DNA of 64,000 nucleotides, from the NCBI GenBank assembly GCA_030998225.1, contig JAPYXD010000723.1, positions 25,313,501 to 25,377,500 on the forward strand, written 5' to 3'. A program made the translations under genes and the position numbers. Below are positions 11,191 to 22,974 of the stretch, piece after piece (the stretch's first letter is position 1; each line of letters begins with the position of its first letter). Source of the stretch: Diplolepis rosae. Its lineage: Eukaryota > Arthropoda > Insecta > Hymenoptera > Diplolepididae. Under the pieces are notes generated by a model. It was not told the origin of the DNA. It made no database searches and saw nothing but the letters and a program-made list of their open reading frames with translations.

Positions 11191-12629
11191 CTCCATTCAA
11201 AATTCATATTATTAAAAAATCCTGAAATACATAAATACACATACTTTCTGGAAACACTCAAAATATGCCGACGAAACCTTTATGTCTCCGGTTACAATTT
11301 ATGGTCTTCTCATTGTCCTAACAGTCCAGCCACCTCCAGCACATCCTTTTCTTTCTCCAAAAAAATCCCTAAAGGGGAAAAAAATCTTACCCTCCACTCT
11401 CATCCCAATATGCATGCCTAAAAACCAAAACATAACTCAGTTTACGAGTCAACCTCCCAGGGGAGAAGTGTGTGCAGTCTAAGTTATGTGTCTTCCCAAA
11501 AAACGGAAAAAGAAAAAACTAGATAATAACATTTATACAAAAAATCGTAATTTTAATCAAGGTTAGTCCTCCTTTTTTACTCTATATATAGTCTGTGATA
11601 GGATTTAAAAATTTGGATAGAATTGTGCACAAATTTAATAATAAAAAATACCATACCTACACATTTGAAAGTACTACACATTAAACACTAAGACATTACT
11701 ATTAGATTTCGATAAAATTACTCCTAGAATTTTTTTTCGCGGCTCTCTACGTCTTTTCATACCTTTATTTATGTAAAAAAATTTTTTTTCTTTCTATGTA
11801 CAATCGCATCTAAATTTCTTTACACAATTTATAATTTTTTACAATATTTTTTCTTACATCTACTTGTCAAAACAAAAAATCGGCAATTTACTCCCAAAAA
11901 ACTGGATTTTACACAGTGCTATTCTCATTGCTTTACACCTAAGAAATATTTACATAGGTAATTTTAGATCTAGACTCAAACCAAAGAAAACTTTATGTGC
12001 AATATTATATGAAAATTTATGGCCTTTTTGTGTACATTCTGAATAAGCAGCCTCATTGTCTATACCCACGATTGAGAAAAGCCTTTTGTATAACTCTACG
12101 GACTCTTTATGTTCTAAGTCATTGCAAAAAAACTATCAATTTTTCAGTTCTTCTTGCTAAAAAAGTATCATAGCGGACAAATTTCCAAGGAAAATATGCC
12201 AAAGAAAAAAATGTTAAATTAAATAAAATTTACAGATTGCACTTCATACCAAAAGAAATAATATTTAAAGAATTTGAAAATATTTTATATGTGTGGTATA
12301 TATAATGTTATATGCATGTTATATGTATGTGTGTATGTACGTATGCATATTATATGGTATATGCACATTGTATATTGTACATATATATGTGTATATATTG
12401 CATGCGTGATGTATATGTGTGTATATGTGTGTGTGTGTGTGTATTGTGTGTTTGTGTGGTTCTGTATGTATGTATGTATATATATTGTATTAAAAACTAC
12501 ACCACAAAAATTTCAATCTACAATCCCATGCACGAATGTCAATTAAAAATATTTTTTATATTTAGACACTTAATTCCAACCTTCCAAAAAATGCTTTCTG
12601 GTATCTAGTTTGTTAGGTTATGTGAATGA
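11191..12629 (+). other. PLE-2 3' region with mixed TG/TATG microsatellite
   Basis: No coding evidence. Bases 12255-12600 match 61680-61980, apart from the length and type of the microsatellite (TATG, TG and TATA tracts at 12300-12485 versus TA and TG at 61745-61865). Apparent open frames over the microsatellite come from the repeat. Confidence 0.6.
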
Positions 12630-12886
12630 AATATTTACCTCAAAGTAATATCAAAATTTATTTACCTACATGTAAAAACATAATGATAATTACTTGTTAA
12701 ATTTTTACAAAAAATTTTTTATACAAAATATCCTATGTTAGCAAAACCTTTTTCTGTATTTTTAGATTTGAATAAATCACTGATGAGGGCTCCGATCAGA
12801 GCCGAAACGTCTGATTATGTAAAACTCTGAGTTTTTATCAACCTTGGACCCTAAAGCCAATTACCAACATCAACATATATCTTCAA
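12630..12886 (+). repeat. PLE-2 right arm (pseudo-LTR)
   Basis: Contains the ribozyme and the tail GGACCCTAAAGCCAA. Nearly identical to 62000-62270. Confidence 0.75.
12775..12816 (+). ncRNA. Hammerhead ribozyme motif, type B (PLE-2 right arm)
   Basis: Stem I AATCA/TGATT (five pairs), core CTGATGAG, stem II GGCTC/GAGCC with loop CGATCA, GAAAC, predicted cleavage after GTC. All core positions are intact. Confidence 0.75.
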
Positions 12887-13397
12887 TTATTAATTAAGGG
12901 TCAATGTAAGTCCAGAATATGAATATTTGAATATTTTCTTTATTATTGTAATTATTATTGATTTTTTTCTTTTAAGAATTGTTTATTTATTTCTTTTGCA
13001 TGTAGTTTAAAAATTAAGGTGTTGAATTAGTCACTACTTTAGTATGACATTTAAAACTTCTTGTTTGTGATACTCTGGTAATTTTTAATTAGGTGATTTG
13101 CTGCTTGTGAAGTACTTTCGTACCTGATGTTTTGTACTATTTAGTGATAATCTTCTATATTATAACTTAGGTCTTTATAGAATTAGATTCTATTATTTGG
13201 TAACATACTAGTCACAGCATGTACATACTTAATTTTCACGTAATATCTGCATTCAGTATTAATTATATTTCAGGGTTTGTTTCTTTTCCAATTTTATTAT
13301 TTTCTAATAAATTAAAATGTTTGTAAACGACCAAAATACAATAGTTTATAATTTTTGTATATATTTAAAATTATTTCTATTACTTATATTCTTTCAG

Positions 13398-13463
13398 TTG
13401 GAGCAAATTATTACTCTTGAGCAATTTAAACGTATGATGAAATACGCCAACAAGATCGAGTAA
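13398..13463 (+). CDS. Terminal exon of an unidentified gene (right copy)
   Basis: Acceptor TTCTTTCAG, then LEQIITLEQFKRMMKYANKIE and TAA. It differs from the inverted copy at 6004-6066 by a substitution and one inserted codon. Preservation of acceptor, frame and stop supports coding origin. No further exons recognised. Confidence 0.45.
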   Translation: MEQIITLEQFKRMMKYANKIE

Positions 13464-13851
13464 TTCAACATTTTTTAAAACAGAAGGGGATGGAGCTTTT
13501 TTTCAGTTTTTAAAACCGTTTATGTACAGGTACATGAGGGTTGAATTATGAAACGCGAATTAATTTATACTAAAAATAGTTATTATATGTGACTATTATT
13601 AATAGTTCACGTTCAGAACATGAGATAATTTTTACACTACTCCAAGGTACGTTTACTTGTTCAATTCCGTAATCTATATTTGATAAATTTATAATTAATT
13701 TATATTTAATTATAGTTAAGAAATAAATACATATGCCTATTTAAATATATACAACATTATATACCATATTAATAAATATTACCCAGTTATATTTTAGTAT
13801 TATTTAATAAATTCAATTTCATTAGTTTAATATTATATGTATACACGGAGG

Positions 13852-13990
13852 AAAACAGTTGAAGTAATTTTACTCAACTTCCGATCAAATTTGGGACATA
13901 AGGACAAGTTAGAAGTTATTTAGTATTACTGAATTTATTTTTGATTTATTAAATGTTCGAAAATGAATTAAAGTTGAGTAAAATTCAGAA
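13852..13990. repeat. MITE remnant, GGAGAAAA family
   Basis: Starts with ACACGGAGGAAAACAG and contains CAAATTTGGGACATAAGGACAAGTTAGAAG, related to the palindrome at 49217-49487 and to 60440-60590. One arm is better preserved than the other. Confidence 0.4.
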
Positions 13991-15013
13991 GTGTAGGGTG
14001 ATGTATGAAAGCGTGCATTAAAAATTTTTAAATATATATATTATTACTCGTAGTATAACTATAAGAAACCAATCTTTTATTAAATCACAAAAATAGTAGA
14101 GCTTTCCGTTCATTCTACTCTACGCTTCAATCGAGAATTGAGTAAATCGTCAATCGCAAAATTTATTCCAACAGCTACATCTATTCACGCAGGAACGAAT
14201 GAAAGTAATCTGCGCCTTGGGCACACATAAAAAATTTTTAATTTTAAAAACTTAAATTCTTAAAATTAAATTGAAACGCGAATTGATTTATACTAAAAAT
14301 AGTTATTATATGTGACTATTATTAATAGTTCACGTTCAGAACATGAGATAATTTTTACACTACTCCAAGGTACGTTTACTTGTTGAATTCTGTAATCTAT
14401 ATTTGATAAATTTATAATAAACTTATATTTAATTATAGTTAAGAAATAAATACATATGCCTATTTAAATATATACAAAATTATATACCATAATAATAAAT
14501 ATTACCGAGTTATATTTTAGTATTATTCAAACAATTTTATTCCATTAGTTTAATATTATGTATACTATCAATACTAATACCGGTAAAAAAGCATGGATTA
14601 CATATTGTTTCTTTAATATTTACACTTTTCCCTTTTTACTATATTTGAATTTACCGCAACATTCTTTGTAATCAACCTAAGTAAAGATGGCGGCTCAGCC
14701 TTCAATGAAGCACACGACTTTGCATTGATTGTGCATCTAGTGTATTATAGAGATCAGTGTGACAAACACAATAATCCCTGAAGTTCTATGTTCGTCTCGC
14801 TTGTACTCATGCGGTGCGAAAGAGACAAACGGACGTTCGGAGGTCATTGTTTTTCAGGCCTACGAAACAATAATATCACGTGACATATTCAAATCTTTCG
14901 GGCATGAAACATGAGGTTCACATGAAGTTTGCCTAAACTTTGTGTAAACTGTTTACATAACTTTACAAGCATTGCGGACACAATAGCATGTGAACTTTAC
15001 CCAAAAATGTCTA

Positions 15014-16020
15014 CACTCGAGATTCCCTATAACGAGATTCCCTGTAACAAGGCCTCCCTTTTACGAGCGCGTCACGCCTCCCCATAACGAGCAGACGATC
15101 GACCCCTCTTCCCCCACTACTACGGAATGAAGCCCGCTCGAATTTGAAACAGTAATCAATGAGTTTGATGGTTTTTATCACAAATCAATGAGAAAATAAT
15201 TGGGCAATTATTGAAAAATTACTTAATTGTGTAATTTTACAGTATTTGAAAAAAAAACTTTAATATTAATTAGTTAAGTTTGAAATTTTTGTCACTGCCT
15301 ACATTATCGGAGGATCACTATTCGCGTATCAGATAGGATACGTTGTCGACAGGTGTCCTCGTAGACAATTTCAAACTCTTATATCGCAAATAATGCAAAT
15401 AAATTCAAATTCTTTAAATATAAAAAATTTAATATTTAATTTTTGCAATCTAGAGTTTTCAATATTTTGGAGTATAGTCGGTTATCAAACATTAAAATTA
15501 CATAAGTGTTTTTGGAAATTTTGATATTTCACACATTACTGTAGATAAGTAAAATTCTCCCTTTTTTAACAAAATGTATGAAAATTTTGTATAATTACAA
15601 TAATTCAATATGTATAATTTTGTGCAGTTTATTATTGTGATCAATACTACATGTGTAATAATATGTTTCGAAACGCATTTTTTATAAATTAAAACCAACA
15701 GCAACATTTTAAGATTTTAAATATTTATATTACTGTTTATTACATTTATCATCAAGACTTTTCTTTTTTTCTGGAAATATTCAAAAATACACCTGATAAG
15801 CATAGATATTTTCATTATTATATTATTATATCTTTTTTATACGCTTTTTTACTATGTACATACAATTATTCACATGGCATCACTGACAGATTGACTGCAC
15901 GCATCATATAATGCGCATAACAGCGCATAGCAACAAGTAGGATATGGAGGGGATCCCTCTTGGGCTCGATGCAGAGAGGCCTCCGATGCTCGAGCTTCTC
16001 GTTGTAGGGAATCTCGAGTG
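15014..16020. mobile_element. Non-autonomous DNA transposon, TIR CACTCGAGATTCCCTA
   Basis: The left end CACTCGAGATTCCCTATAACG and the right end in reverse complement match over about 24 bp, each flanked by TA (15012-15013 and 16021-16022). The TA duplication suggests Tc1/mariner-type mobilisation. The inside is AT-rich except for GC-rich ends and holds no transposase. ACGAGATTCCCTGTAACAAGG just inside the left end is a partial repeat of the terminus. Confidence 0.6.
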
Positions 16021-16674
16021 TACTAAGGTATCTAAAGGACATTAAATTTTTCAGCCTGCTTTTTTGTCTCCGGAAGAACATCTTAAGTGGGATGCTTTCA
16101 GGGTCTTCATGAATATTCGTGAAGACTGTAAGGTATCGGATTCCACCTTATACTAAATGTAACCAGCAGTGTTGAAGAACTCTGTCGAACTTATTTGTCA
16201 ATAGTAATAGTTAGTATTATGCACATTTTTTTGAAACTGTTCTAATTTTTGCTTACAAAAAATGTACTTCTTGCATTGTACACTTTATTGAGCAATGGTT
16301 TTATCAATACTTGTTTGAAATAAAATTTATTGAAAGTCTTTCTGAAGGTGATTGAGTAAACTATATTTCCAAAATCGATGATAGATATCAATAATTCTGT
16401 TGCCTAAATTAATAGAATTTGATAGTAGATAACGCAATTATTTTGAAAATAGAGATGGATTTTGAAAAAGAGATGAGTTTTTGGAACATGATGATTAGAC
16501 GAATTGTTATTACACTATTTGCGAACTTCTTTTCTTTTTGAAATGAGAAAAAAGTGAGTTTGAATAATGTAAGCAGTAAAAAATGACTCATGACTTTCGG
16601 TAAAATTATATATTATGTGAACTATAATTATATTTATATTACTGGAATTATAATTAAGTCTGAATTATTAGAAC
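16021..16674. other. AT-rich stretch without a recognised gene
   Basis: No open frame of credible length, splice chain or repeat structure seen. Confidence 0.4.
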
Positions 16675-18435
16675 GTGATCCGCGAACGATCCAATCCTGA
16701 TACTGGACAGATACACATCGATACGATGAACGAGGTTTTTTCGAAATTTCCACCATCCAAATTGCTTTATGGAACACGAAAAAAACATTTTTTGGGCAAG
16801 CCACTGGTTGAAAAATTTAATATGATTAATGCAGAAGAAGTTAAAGTTGGTCACAGACTGGTGTGGAAGAAAAACTATTCTACTGGTACAGCGGATCTTG
16901 TTGAAAAGTTTGATTATGCTTATGTTGTTCCTTTCTTGCGCAATTTGGAAAACCTATTGAGAAATCCAGAAGTGCGATTGAATGTCGAAAACCCAAAGAA
17001 AGGAAAAACAGTACATTAAAAACAGTTTTAGATGGTTCGTATTATAGGGAAAATGAATTTTTTCGAAACAATCAGAATGCATTAACCATTATCTTGTACT
17101 ATGATGATCTTGGTATAACAAATCCATTAGGGGCAAATTCATAAAAGCATAAATTATCAGTTTTATTGGACGTTGGGAAATCTTGATCCTGAAGTGCGTT
17201 CAAACACAAATACGATTCAATTACTGGCTGCAGTGAAAACAGATGTATTAAAAAACGTTGGCTTAAAAAAAATCTTGAATCCGTTTCTTGAAGATATTTT
17301 AAAATTGCAAACAGAAGGTGTTTCGATTTGTGTTGATGGGAGTATGAAAAACTTTAAAGGATCGTTGCTGGTTTGTGCAGGAGACACGCCTGCATCTGCT
17401 TTGTTGGGAGGGTTTAAAGAGTCTACTGCTGCATATAGGCCATGTCGCACTTGTCTCGCAAGTGAGGATGATTTGAAACTGTACTACGTAGAAAGTGCTT
17501 ACACTTTGCGAGATGAAGTTTCCCATCGACAACATGTTGAATCAGTGAGTTTGCCACATGTACCGAATGCCACGAAAAAATTTTGGCAACGACGCTATGG
17601 GGTAAATTCGAGAATTCCTTTTATGAATATTCCGTATTTCAATGTTACTGAATGCCTACCACAGGATTCAATGCATGTTTTGTTGGAGGGAGTTTTGCCA
17701 ATAACAATACGGAGTTTTTTACAGTACTTGACTATAGATGAAAAATTATTTAGCTTTGATGAATTAAATGATTCGCTTTCTCGTTTCAATTTCCGTCTTT
17801 TTCGAAAAGACATACCTGGGCCTGTTTTGCGCGAGCATTGTATTGAAGGTGGTACATTACGTCAGAGCGCAGCTCAAACTCTCACATTAGCTCATACCTT
17901 ACTTTTTGTAATTGCCAGATGGACTTTTGATTGTCGAAATGATCAAGTGCTACGACGTATAGAAAACTATGTCCAATTGCTGCACATTGTCAACATTTCT
18001 TTATCTTATGAAATCGATAAAGACAGAGTTAATTTACTAGGCTGAATCATCGAAACATTCCTTACATCTTTTAATGAAATTTATTCAAACCGTTTTGTTC
18101 CGAAATTCCACGTTTTACTTCACATTGTTCGCAACATAATTATATTTGGGCCTGCAAGACAACAATGGTGTTTCAGATTCGAATTAGCTCATGCTTATTT
18201 CAAAAGTTTAGTACCAGTGATGCACAACTTCAAAAATATGGCAAAAAGTTTATGTTATAGACATCAGGCACGACTGTGCTCAAAACTGGTTTCTTATCCT
18301 GGGTTTCCCGCAACACACTTTTTATATCGTGGTTACTACATTGTACCAGGCAATTTAGTTTTGCTGAATGAACTAGCCCATAAAAACATATTTTATCGGT
18401 ACATCGATGAAAATGTAAGAGATATTATAATTTGA
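16675..18435 (+). pseudogene. CMC/EnSpm-like transposase, broken
   Basis: Three blocks line up as one protein. The first (16675-17019) has a conserved YAYVVPFLRNLENLL segment. The second (17050-18042) reads ILYYDDLGITNPLGA, then FYWTLGNLDPEVRS, GVSICVDGSMKNFKGSLLV, GGFKES, CRTCLA and CLPQDSMHVLLEGVLP. The third, after the stop, has FHVLLHIVRN, FGPARQQWCFRFELAHAYFK and RHQ. These are hallmarks of a transposase family common in invertebrates that I place near CMC/EnSpm. Breaks: a frameshift near 17015, TAA near 17143, a one-base shift near 17160, and an in-frame TGA at 18043-18045. It lies on the same strand as the right copy of the duplicated exon, so both may derive from one transposon family. 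Confidence 0.65.
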
Positions 18436-18479
18436 TACTGAAGCTCAAACCAATTTTATAATAATATTACAGATGATGT

Positions 18480-19025
18480 GAATTACACATTTTCTCAAAG
18501 TCACTCTATTTCTTTTTGAATTTAAGTGAAACAGGAGATTCAATTTACTTAAGGCTCTATCAGCCTTAAGGAACACATTCTCATCATGTCGCTCGCGCTT
18601 CGCGCTCGATTTTCTGTATACATTTCAGTAACTTTTTAATAACGTTTTTTCGTATCTCGTATAATTTAACTGGAAAATGGAATTTTGATATTGACTTTTT
18701 TTGAATTTGAATATGCTGTAACATTTCTAATTTTGATTTAATCAAAAAATGTTATCAGGATAATTTTTAGAGATTTATGAGCACTATCAAAAACCAGTAT
18801 TGGAATTTTTGATTTTTCCAAAAAGTTATTTTTAAAAGCACAAAAGTAGTGCAATTTATTTTTTTTCCATTCCAATTCCAAATCAATTTTGATTGGATGT
18901 GGCTGTTTAACGAACTTGTCCTTACTTTTTTGGCTCCGATAAAGTGTGCCAAAGCTCAATTCAATCTGATAATTCTATCGAGAGTTACATAAAACCAATA
19001 CCTTCTCATCCATGATGAGAATGTA
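18480..19025. repeat. Dispersed repeat D (copy 1)
   Basis: Starts with the palindrome-bearing phrase AAGGCTCTATCAGCCTTAAGG and runs to CTCATCCATGATGAGAATG. It recurs inverted in two pieces, 62747-62895 and 60985-61500, with a PLE insertion between them. It appears to be inserted in the transposase pseudogene, because coding-like sequence resumes at 19031. Confidence 0.5.
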
Positions 19026-19030
19026 AAAAG

Positions 19031-19220
19031 TTGCTAGTGTATGAAAAATTGGAAACTGAAAATTATGAATTATTGTTGAATGCCTATCGCGTGACTGAGA
19101 CTCGACAAAACGATATTGTGATATTAGATGCTGGAAATATGCATAACATTCAAGGCATATTTTTTATATTCCTGGCACATTTCATGCTGTATGAGTTCTT
19201 TTGTTTTATAAAAATCGGTT
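19031..19220 (+). pseudogene. Probable C-terminal remnant of the CMC-like transposase
   Basis: Open frame reading LETENYELLLNAYRVTETRQ, then VILDAGNMHNIQGIFFI. This suits the C-terminal region of the same transposase family, interrupted by repeat D. The frame decays after MYEFFCF-like residues near 19200. The link rests on position and strand rather than on a diagnostic motif. Confidence 0.35.
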
Positions 19221-19224
19221 TATT

Positions 19225-19745
19225 GAAAATACTGGTCGACAAAATTAGAACTTTTTTTCCACGGTATATCTCAAGTTATTTCTGAAGGATTTTGTATCGC
19301 TGAATACGAACCTGGGTTCAAAAATGTCCTACCACGTCAAATTCCTGAGACAAATGGGGATTTATCGGCCAGAAATCATGATTTTGACAATTTTTATCAC
19401 ATTGTAGTAGAACGTGTAAAAGTTTGAGTGTATTTCTGTGTAAATCAACGTAAACTACTATTATTCCCCCATAAATTCCGTTTGTATTGTTTATGGGAAC
19501 ATGATAAGCCAATACTATTTAAAAGAAATATGTAGACTGGGTTCTACCTTGCATCAAGCAGTCGAATTTGAAATTGAAAAAATTGAAGTTGATCTCCAAT
19601 TAAACTTGGAAAATTACTTGTAAAAAATTTCAAGGTCACCATAGGCTGGTTCCTGTAAATCTAAAAAATTTTGTATTAGACATTTCTTTATAAAATCACT
19701 TCCTGTAAAATTAATGCAGGATATATATTAAATTAATCTTATCCT
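19225..19745. other. No recognised gene
   Basis: Short coding-like phrases only, each broken by stops. May be further decayed transposase sequence. Confidence 0.3.
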
Positions 19746-19887
19746 TTGATTGAAAGAAAGTATATCAGAATTTTTATTTATTTACACAAAAAATATTTGA
19801 AAAGAATGGAAAATTTAATAAGGAGATTTCCGTATTTGCACTATTTTGTCATATATACAAAATTAACCTGTTTCATTTATTTTTCAG

Positions 19888-21212
19888 AACCGGTATCAAA
19901 GAAAGTTCCTGAGTATCGCCCAACAGGGGTTCAATGTCTTCGGAGACTGCGGAGAAAATTTCACGTCGACTTGTTCTTGCAGTCGGTAACAAGGGAGGAT
20001 CATTGGTTGCACAATCCGGAGCCATGCGATCTGAGGGATCGCGTCCCACTGCTTCCTGCTATGTCGAAATCAGAAGCTTATTATCTTAAGCTTTTCATGG
20101 AATCACCCCAAAAAGTATGCCAGCAGAAGCATCGGAGTCTAATGTTCCAAAGTAAAGAAGTCGACCACCTAAACGAACATAAAAAATTAATGGCTGAAAT
20201 CTCGATACCAACGTCTCCAAAAAAGATCCGTGAAAATAATCTTCAAACCTGGATGAAAGTAAATAATCAAGTTATCCCCCAAAGGGAAAACCATGAGCCT
20301 TCACCGCAAAGAAATTTCTGCGTCCTCAAATTAGATAATAGATGTATTTTACGGCACTTAGGGATATCTACAGAAACGCATCGGGTAAAAAGCAAAGAAA
20401 TGAGGAATAAGAGGATCCAGACGAACTTTGATGAAAATGTCGTCTCAAAGCGAAAGGAATCTGACGGAATTCATCCGGACAAGATCAATTCTGTAGGGAA
20501 AAGTTTAGAATCACCATTAGAAAAGTCAACAGGAGTTGGAAGGGGCGCTCGATTAAAACCTTCAGAGCATTATCTAAATGAGCTAATAAGCAAAAGACAG
20601 AAACGATTGGAAAAGCCTCAGATAGAAACTTTAGTAAAACCACGAGGAAGGGGGAGGGGATTGTTGATTCGAAACAATTCAAAGGCAACTTTTTCGGGTT
20701 CGAAACTGAATAAACTGCCAGTAACACTATCTGAGGGGTTTTCTTTACATCCCGTACTTCGAGACCTAGATGCACCTTCAGTTCCTAAATCTGAAACTAC
20801 CCAGAGAAATTATAAAAGAAGTTCTTCACTTCTAGAAACTCAAGAATCCACTGTTAACCACAGGCACCCTCCTCAAAATCTAACTTTACCAGAAGAAACA
20901 AGAATATACGCACAAGCAGTGACTGAACCTTCACTTCCTTCATCAATAGACACTCGCTGCAATTCTTATGCGAGGTGTTCGTGTAACAAAGAATTCGTTG
21001 TCGGCAGCTATGGAAAAACTATTCCAGCTCCACCATTTTTAGCATCCGAAACTCCACCACGGATGGCAGCCACATCCTCAGCCTCTAACTTATCATCAAC
21101 TTTACCAGAGCTGCTGGCATCGGGGAATCTCTTAAATCATTCATCACATCGAATAGATTCTAATAATCCTTTGATTCAAGCATTAGCTGAGGCAATACTG
21201 AAGAAACTTTAG
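19888..21212 (+). CDS. Long terminal exon of an unrecognised host protein
   Basis: The frame is open from 19746 to TAG at 21212, but CATTTATTTTTCAG at 19874-19887 is a good acceptor and the residues upstream of it are low-complexity, so I start the exon at 19888. About 441 residues follow. The N-terminal ~80 are ordered and basic (QCLRRLRRKFHVDLF, HWLHNPEPCDLRDRVPLLP). The rest is Ser/Pro/Lys-rich and probably disordered, with RG-type motifs (GVGRGARLKP and KPRGRGRGLL). RG motifs suggest RNA binding or Tudor-protein binding, but I do not recognise the family. AATAAA occurs near 21449. This is the best host-gene candidate in the window because a frame this long survives intact among decayed elements. 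Confidence 0.6.
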
Positions 21213-21444
21213 CTGACAAGTTCCAAAAGATTATTTTTGATTATTGTATCAGGTGTACAAATAAGTTTCCGCCGTTTTTTACCGAAAATTGGGCATTTAT
21301 TGTGAAAGAACGGAACCTTGTGTTTTATTGGAAGTATTGTCCATCTATTATTAAATTTTATTATCATTCATTTTACGAGTTTCATTTATTTTTGAATAGA
21401 ATTAAAACCTGATATCTTCTACAATATTCATAGTTTTTCATAAA

Positions 21445-21454
21445 AAAATAAATA
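21445..21454 (+). promoter_or_regulatory. Possible polyadenylation signal
   Basis: AAATAAATAA lies about 235 bp after the stop of the long exon and just before the type-A repeat. Common in AT-rich DNA, so weak. Confidence 0.25.
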
Positions 21455-21615
21455 ATAATTATAATTTCAAAGTGACATGTTTGATAACATGTCTATTATT
21501 GTATTGACCCAAATTCATAAAAGTTTTGTCCATTTCTTTGGCATAGGGTCAGTTTCTTCTCATATTCTTTGATTAAAATTATTATTAGATTTAAAAATGC
21601 GCAAAAAGAAAGAAA

Positions 21616-21656
21616 GGCAAACGTTTCGGCTACATATGGGGGCCCTCTTCAGTGCC
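21616..21656 (-). ncRNA. Hammerhead ribozyme motif, type A (copy 2 left)
   Basis: Minus strand: stem I GGCA/TGCC, core CTGAAGAG, GAAACGTT. The 3' side of stem II reads AGCC instead of GGCC, so one pair is lost. Confidence 0.55.
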
Positions 21657-22045
21657 ATAAATTCAAAGATTAATTCAAAATTTCTGTAAAGGATTAGAAT
21701 ATAGAAGATAATTAAAAAAAGAATTATCATAGAAATTAAAAACTTATCTCATAGCTTGCAATTCAAAATGAAGTAGTCCAGTATGCAGCATCACGAATTG
21801 AAAAAAATTTGAAGTTCACTCTGAATAAAAAACCGGATAAAATGAAAAAGTATAAAAGATTTTGTACACGAACCGACCGGAATTTTTTTCAAAAAATGTT
21901 TATTATTAAAGAAGGATGCCAAATTGGTTCTCAATGGCAAAACGCGAACAAGTTTGACATTTATGTAAACTTCTCGTGAAGACTTTATTACCGGCATCTC
22001 TCACAGAATGATCTGAACTGTTTTAAAAACCGACTCGGGACATGC

Positions 22046-22765
22046 GGCTTTGCTGACCGAAATTTGTTTTCTATAAGCAATCCTGAGAGGTTCTTTTCCT
22101 CCTTGAAGAAGACTATTGTCCTGTACCTAGTTAACAAATTCGAGACGTTTATGATGATTTTCACGAGTGGACGAAGGCGTTTATTTTTTAAGAAAACGAT
22201 TTTGAATATAAGCTTCACGGACAATCCATTTAACACTGAATTTGCAAGCAAGGCATGTTATCAAACAAGTCACTGTGATATTTAAAAACGGCACTTTCAC
22301 TATAAAGCTAGAATATCTAACAGTTCTGACCATTTTCAGAACTAGTTAAATTCAATAATAATTCAAATGTGATACTTAATATCACGAATATTTAAATTGC
22401 ATTTTTATTAATTTTTAAAGATAAATTTATTATCATTTTTCAAAACATCTCAGAATAAATCTGAGTGCGAAAATAAACAACTTTCATTTTGTTTTAAATA
22501 TTGTGTAAAATTACATATACAGATATTATAATATTTTATGTTCATGTAACGCCTTGCTTGCAAATTCAGTGTTAAATGGATTGTCCGTGAAGCTTATATT
22601 CAAAATCGTTTTCTTGAAAAATAAACGCCTTCGTCCACTCGTGAAAATCATCATAAACGTCTCGAATATCTTAACTAGGTACAGGACAATAGTCTTCTTC
22701 AAGGAGGAAAAGAACTTCTCAGGATTTCTTATAGAAAAAAATTTTTGGTCAGCAAAGCCACATTT
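22046..22765. repeat. Internal inverted repeat of copy 2
   Basis: Arms 22046-22260 and 22552-22765 are near-perfect reverse complements, sharing for example GGACAATCCATTTAACACTG. A poly-T run (about 22766-22784) follows the right arm. Confidence 0.65.
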
Positions 22766-22842
22766 TTTTTTTTTTTTTTTTTTTGAATTATCTTCTATAT
22801 TCTAATCCTTTACAGAAGTTTTGAATTAATCTTTGAATTTAT

Positions 22843-22873
22843 GGCATTGAAGAGGGCCCTCATATGTGGCCGA
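22843..22873 (+). ncRNA. Hammerhead-like motif, type A, core mutated
   Basis: The core is TTGAAGAG instead of CTGAAGAG, so the invariant C3 is changed. Stem II GGCC and GAAACGTTTGCC remain. Predicted inactive. Confidence 0.5.
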
Positions 22874-22974
22874 AACGTTTGCCTTTCTTTCTTTTTGCGC
22901 ATTTTTAAATCTAATAATAATTTTAATCAAAGAAAATAAGAAGAAACTGACCCTATGGTAAAGAAATGAACAAA

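Larger units (their letters stand above)
12940..14770. repeat. Right arm of the large inverted duplication
   Basis: Bases 12940-13848 are the reverse complement of 5619-6545, and 14268-14770 that of 4960-5175 plus 5619-5925. About 300 bp is present twice in direct orientation (13549-13850 and 14271-14570). Between these direct copies lie a MITE-like segment and unrelated sequence. The ATG at 14697 corresponds to the MAAQPS start near 5058 but is frameshifted soon after. Confidence 0.6.
21461..22970. repeat. Type-A ribozyme repeat, copy 2
   Basis: Its left part (21461-22030) is a direct near-identical copy of 1408-1990. It has an inverted left ribozyme (21616-21656), a body, and a right ribozyme (22843-22873) followed by CTGACCCTATGG. 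The body contains an extra inverted pair: 22046-22260 and 22552-22765 are reverse complements over ~215 bp with ~290 bp between. Segment 22270-22440 is related, inverted, to 2330-2500. No protein-coding frame is credible. Confidence 0.55.

Noticed and set aside
12274..12608. Cys/Tyr/Val-rich open frames, also at 24682-24882, 25010-25460 and 61720-61986
   Set aside because: They follow TG/TATG microsatellites in PLE 3' regions.
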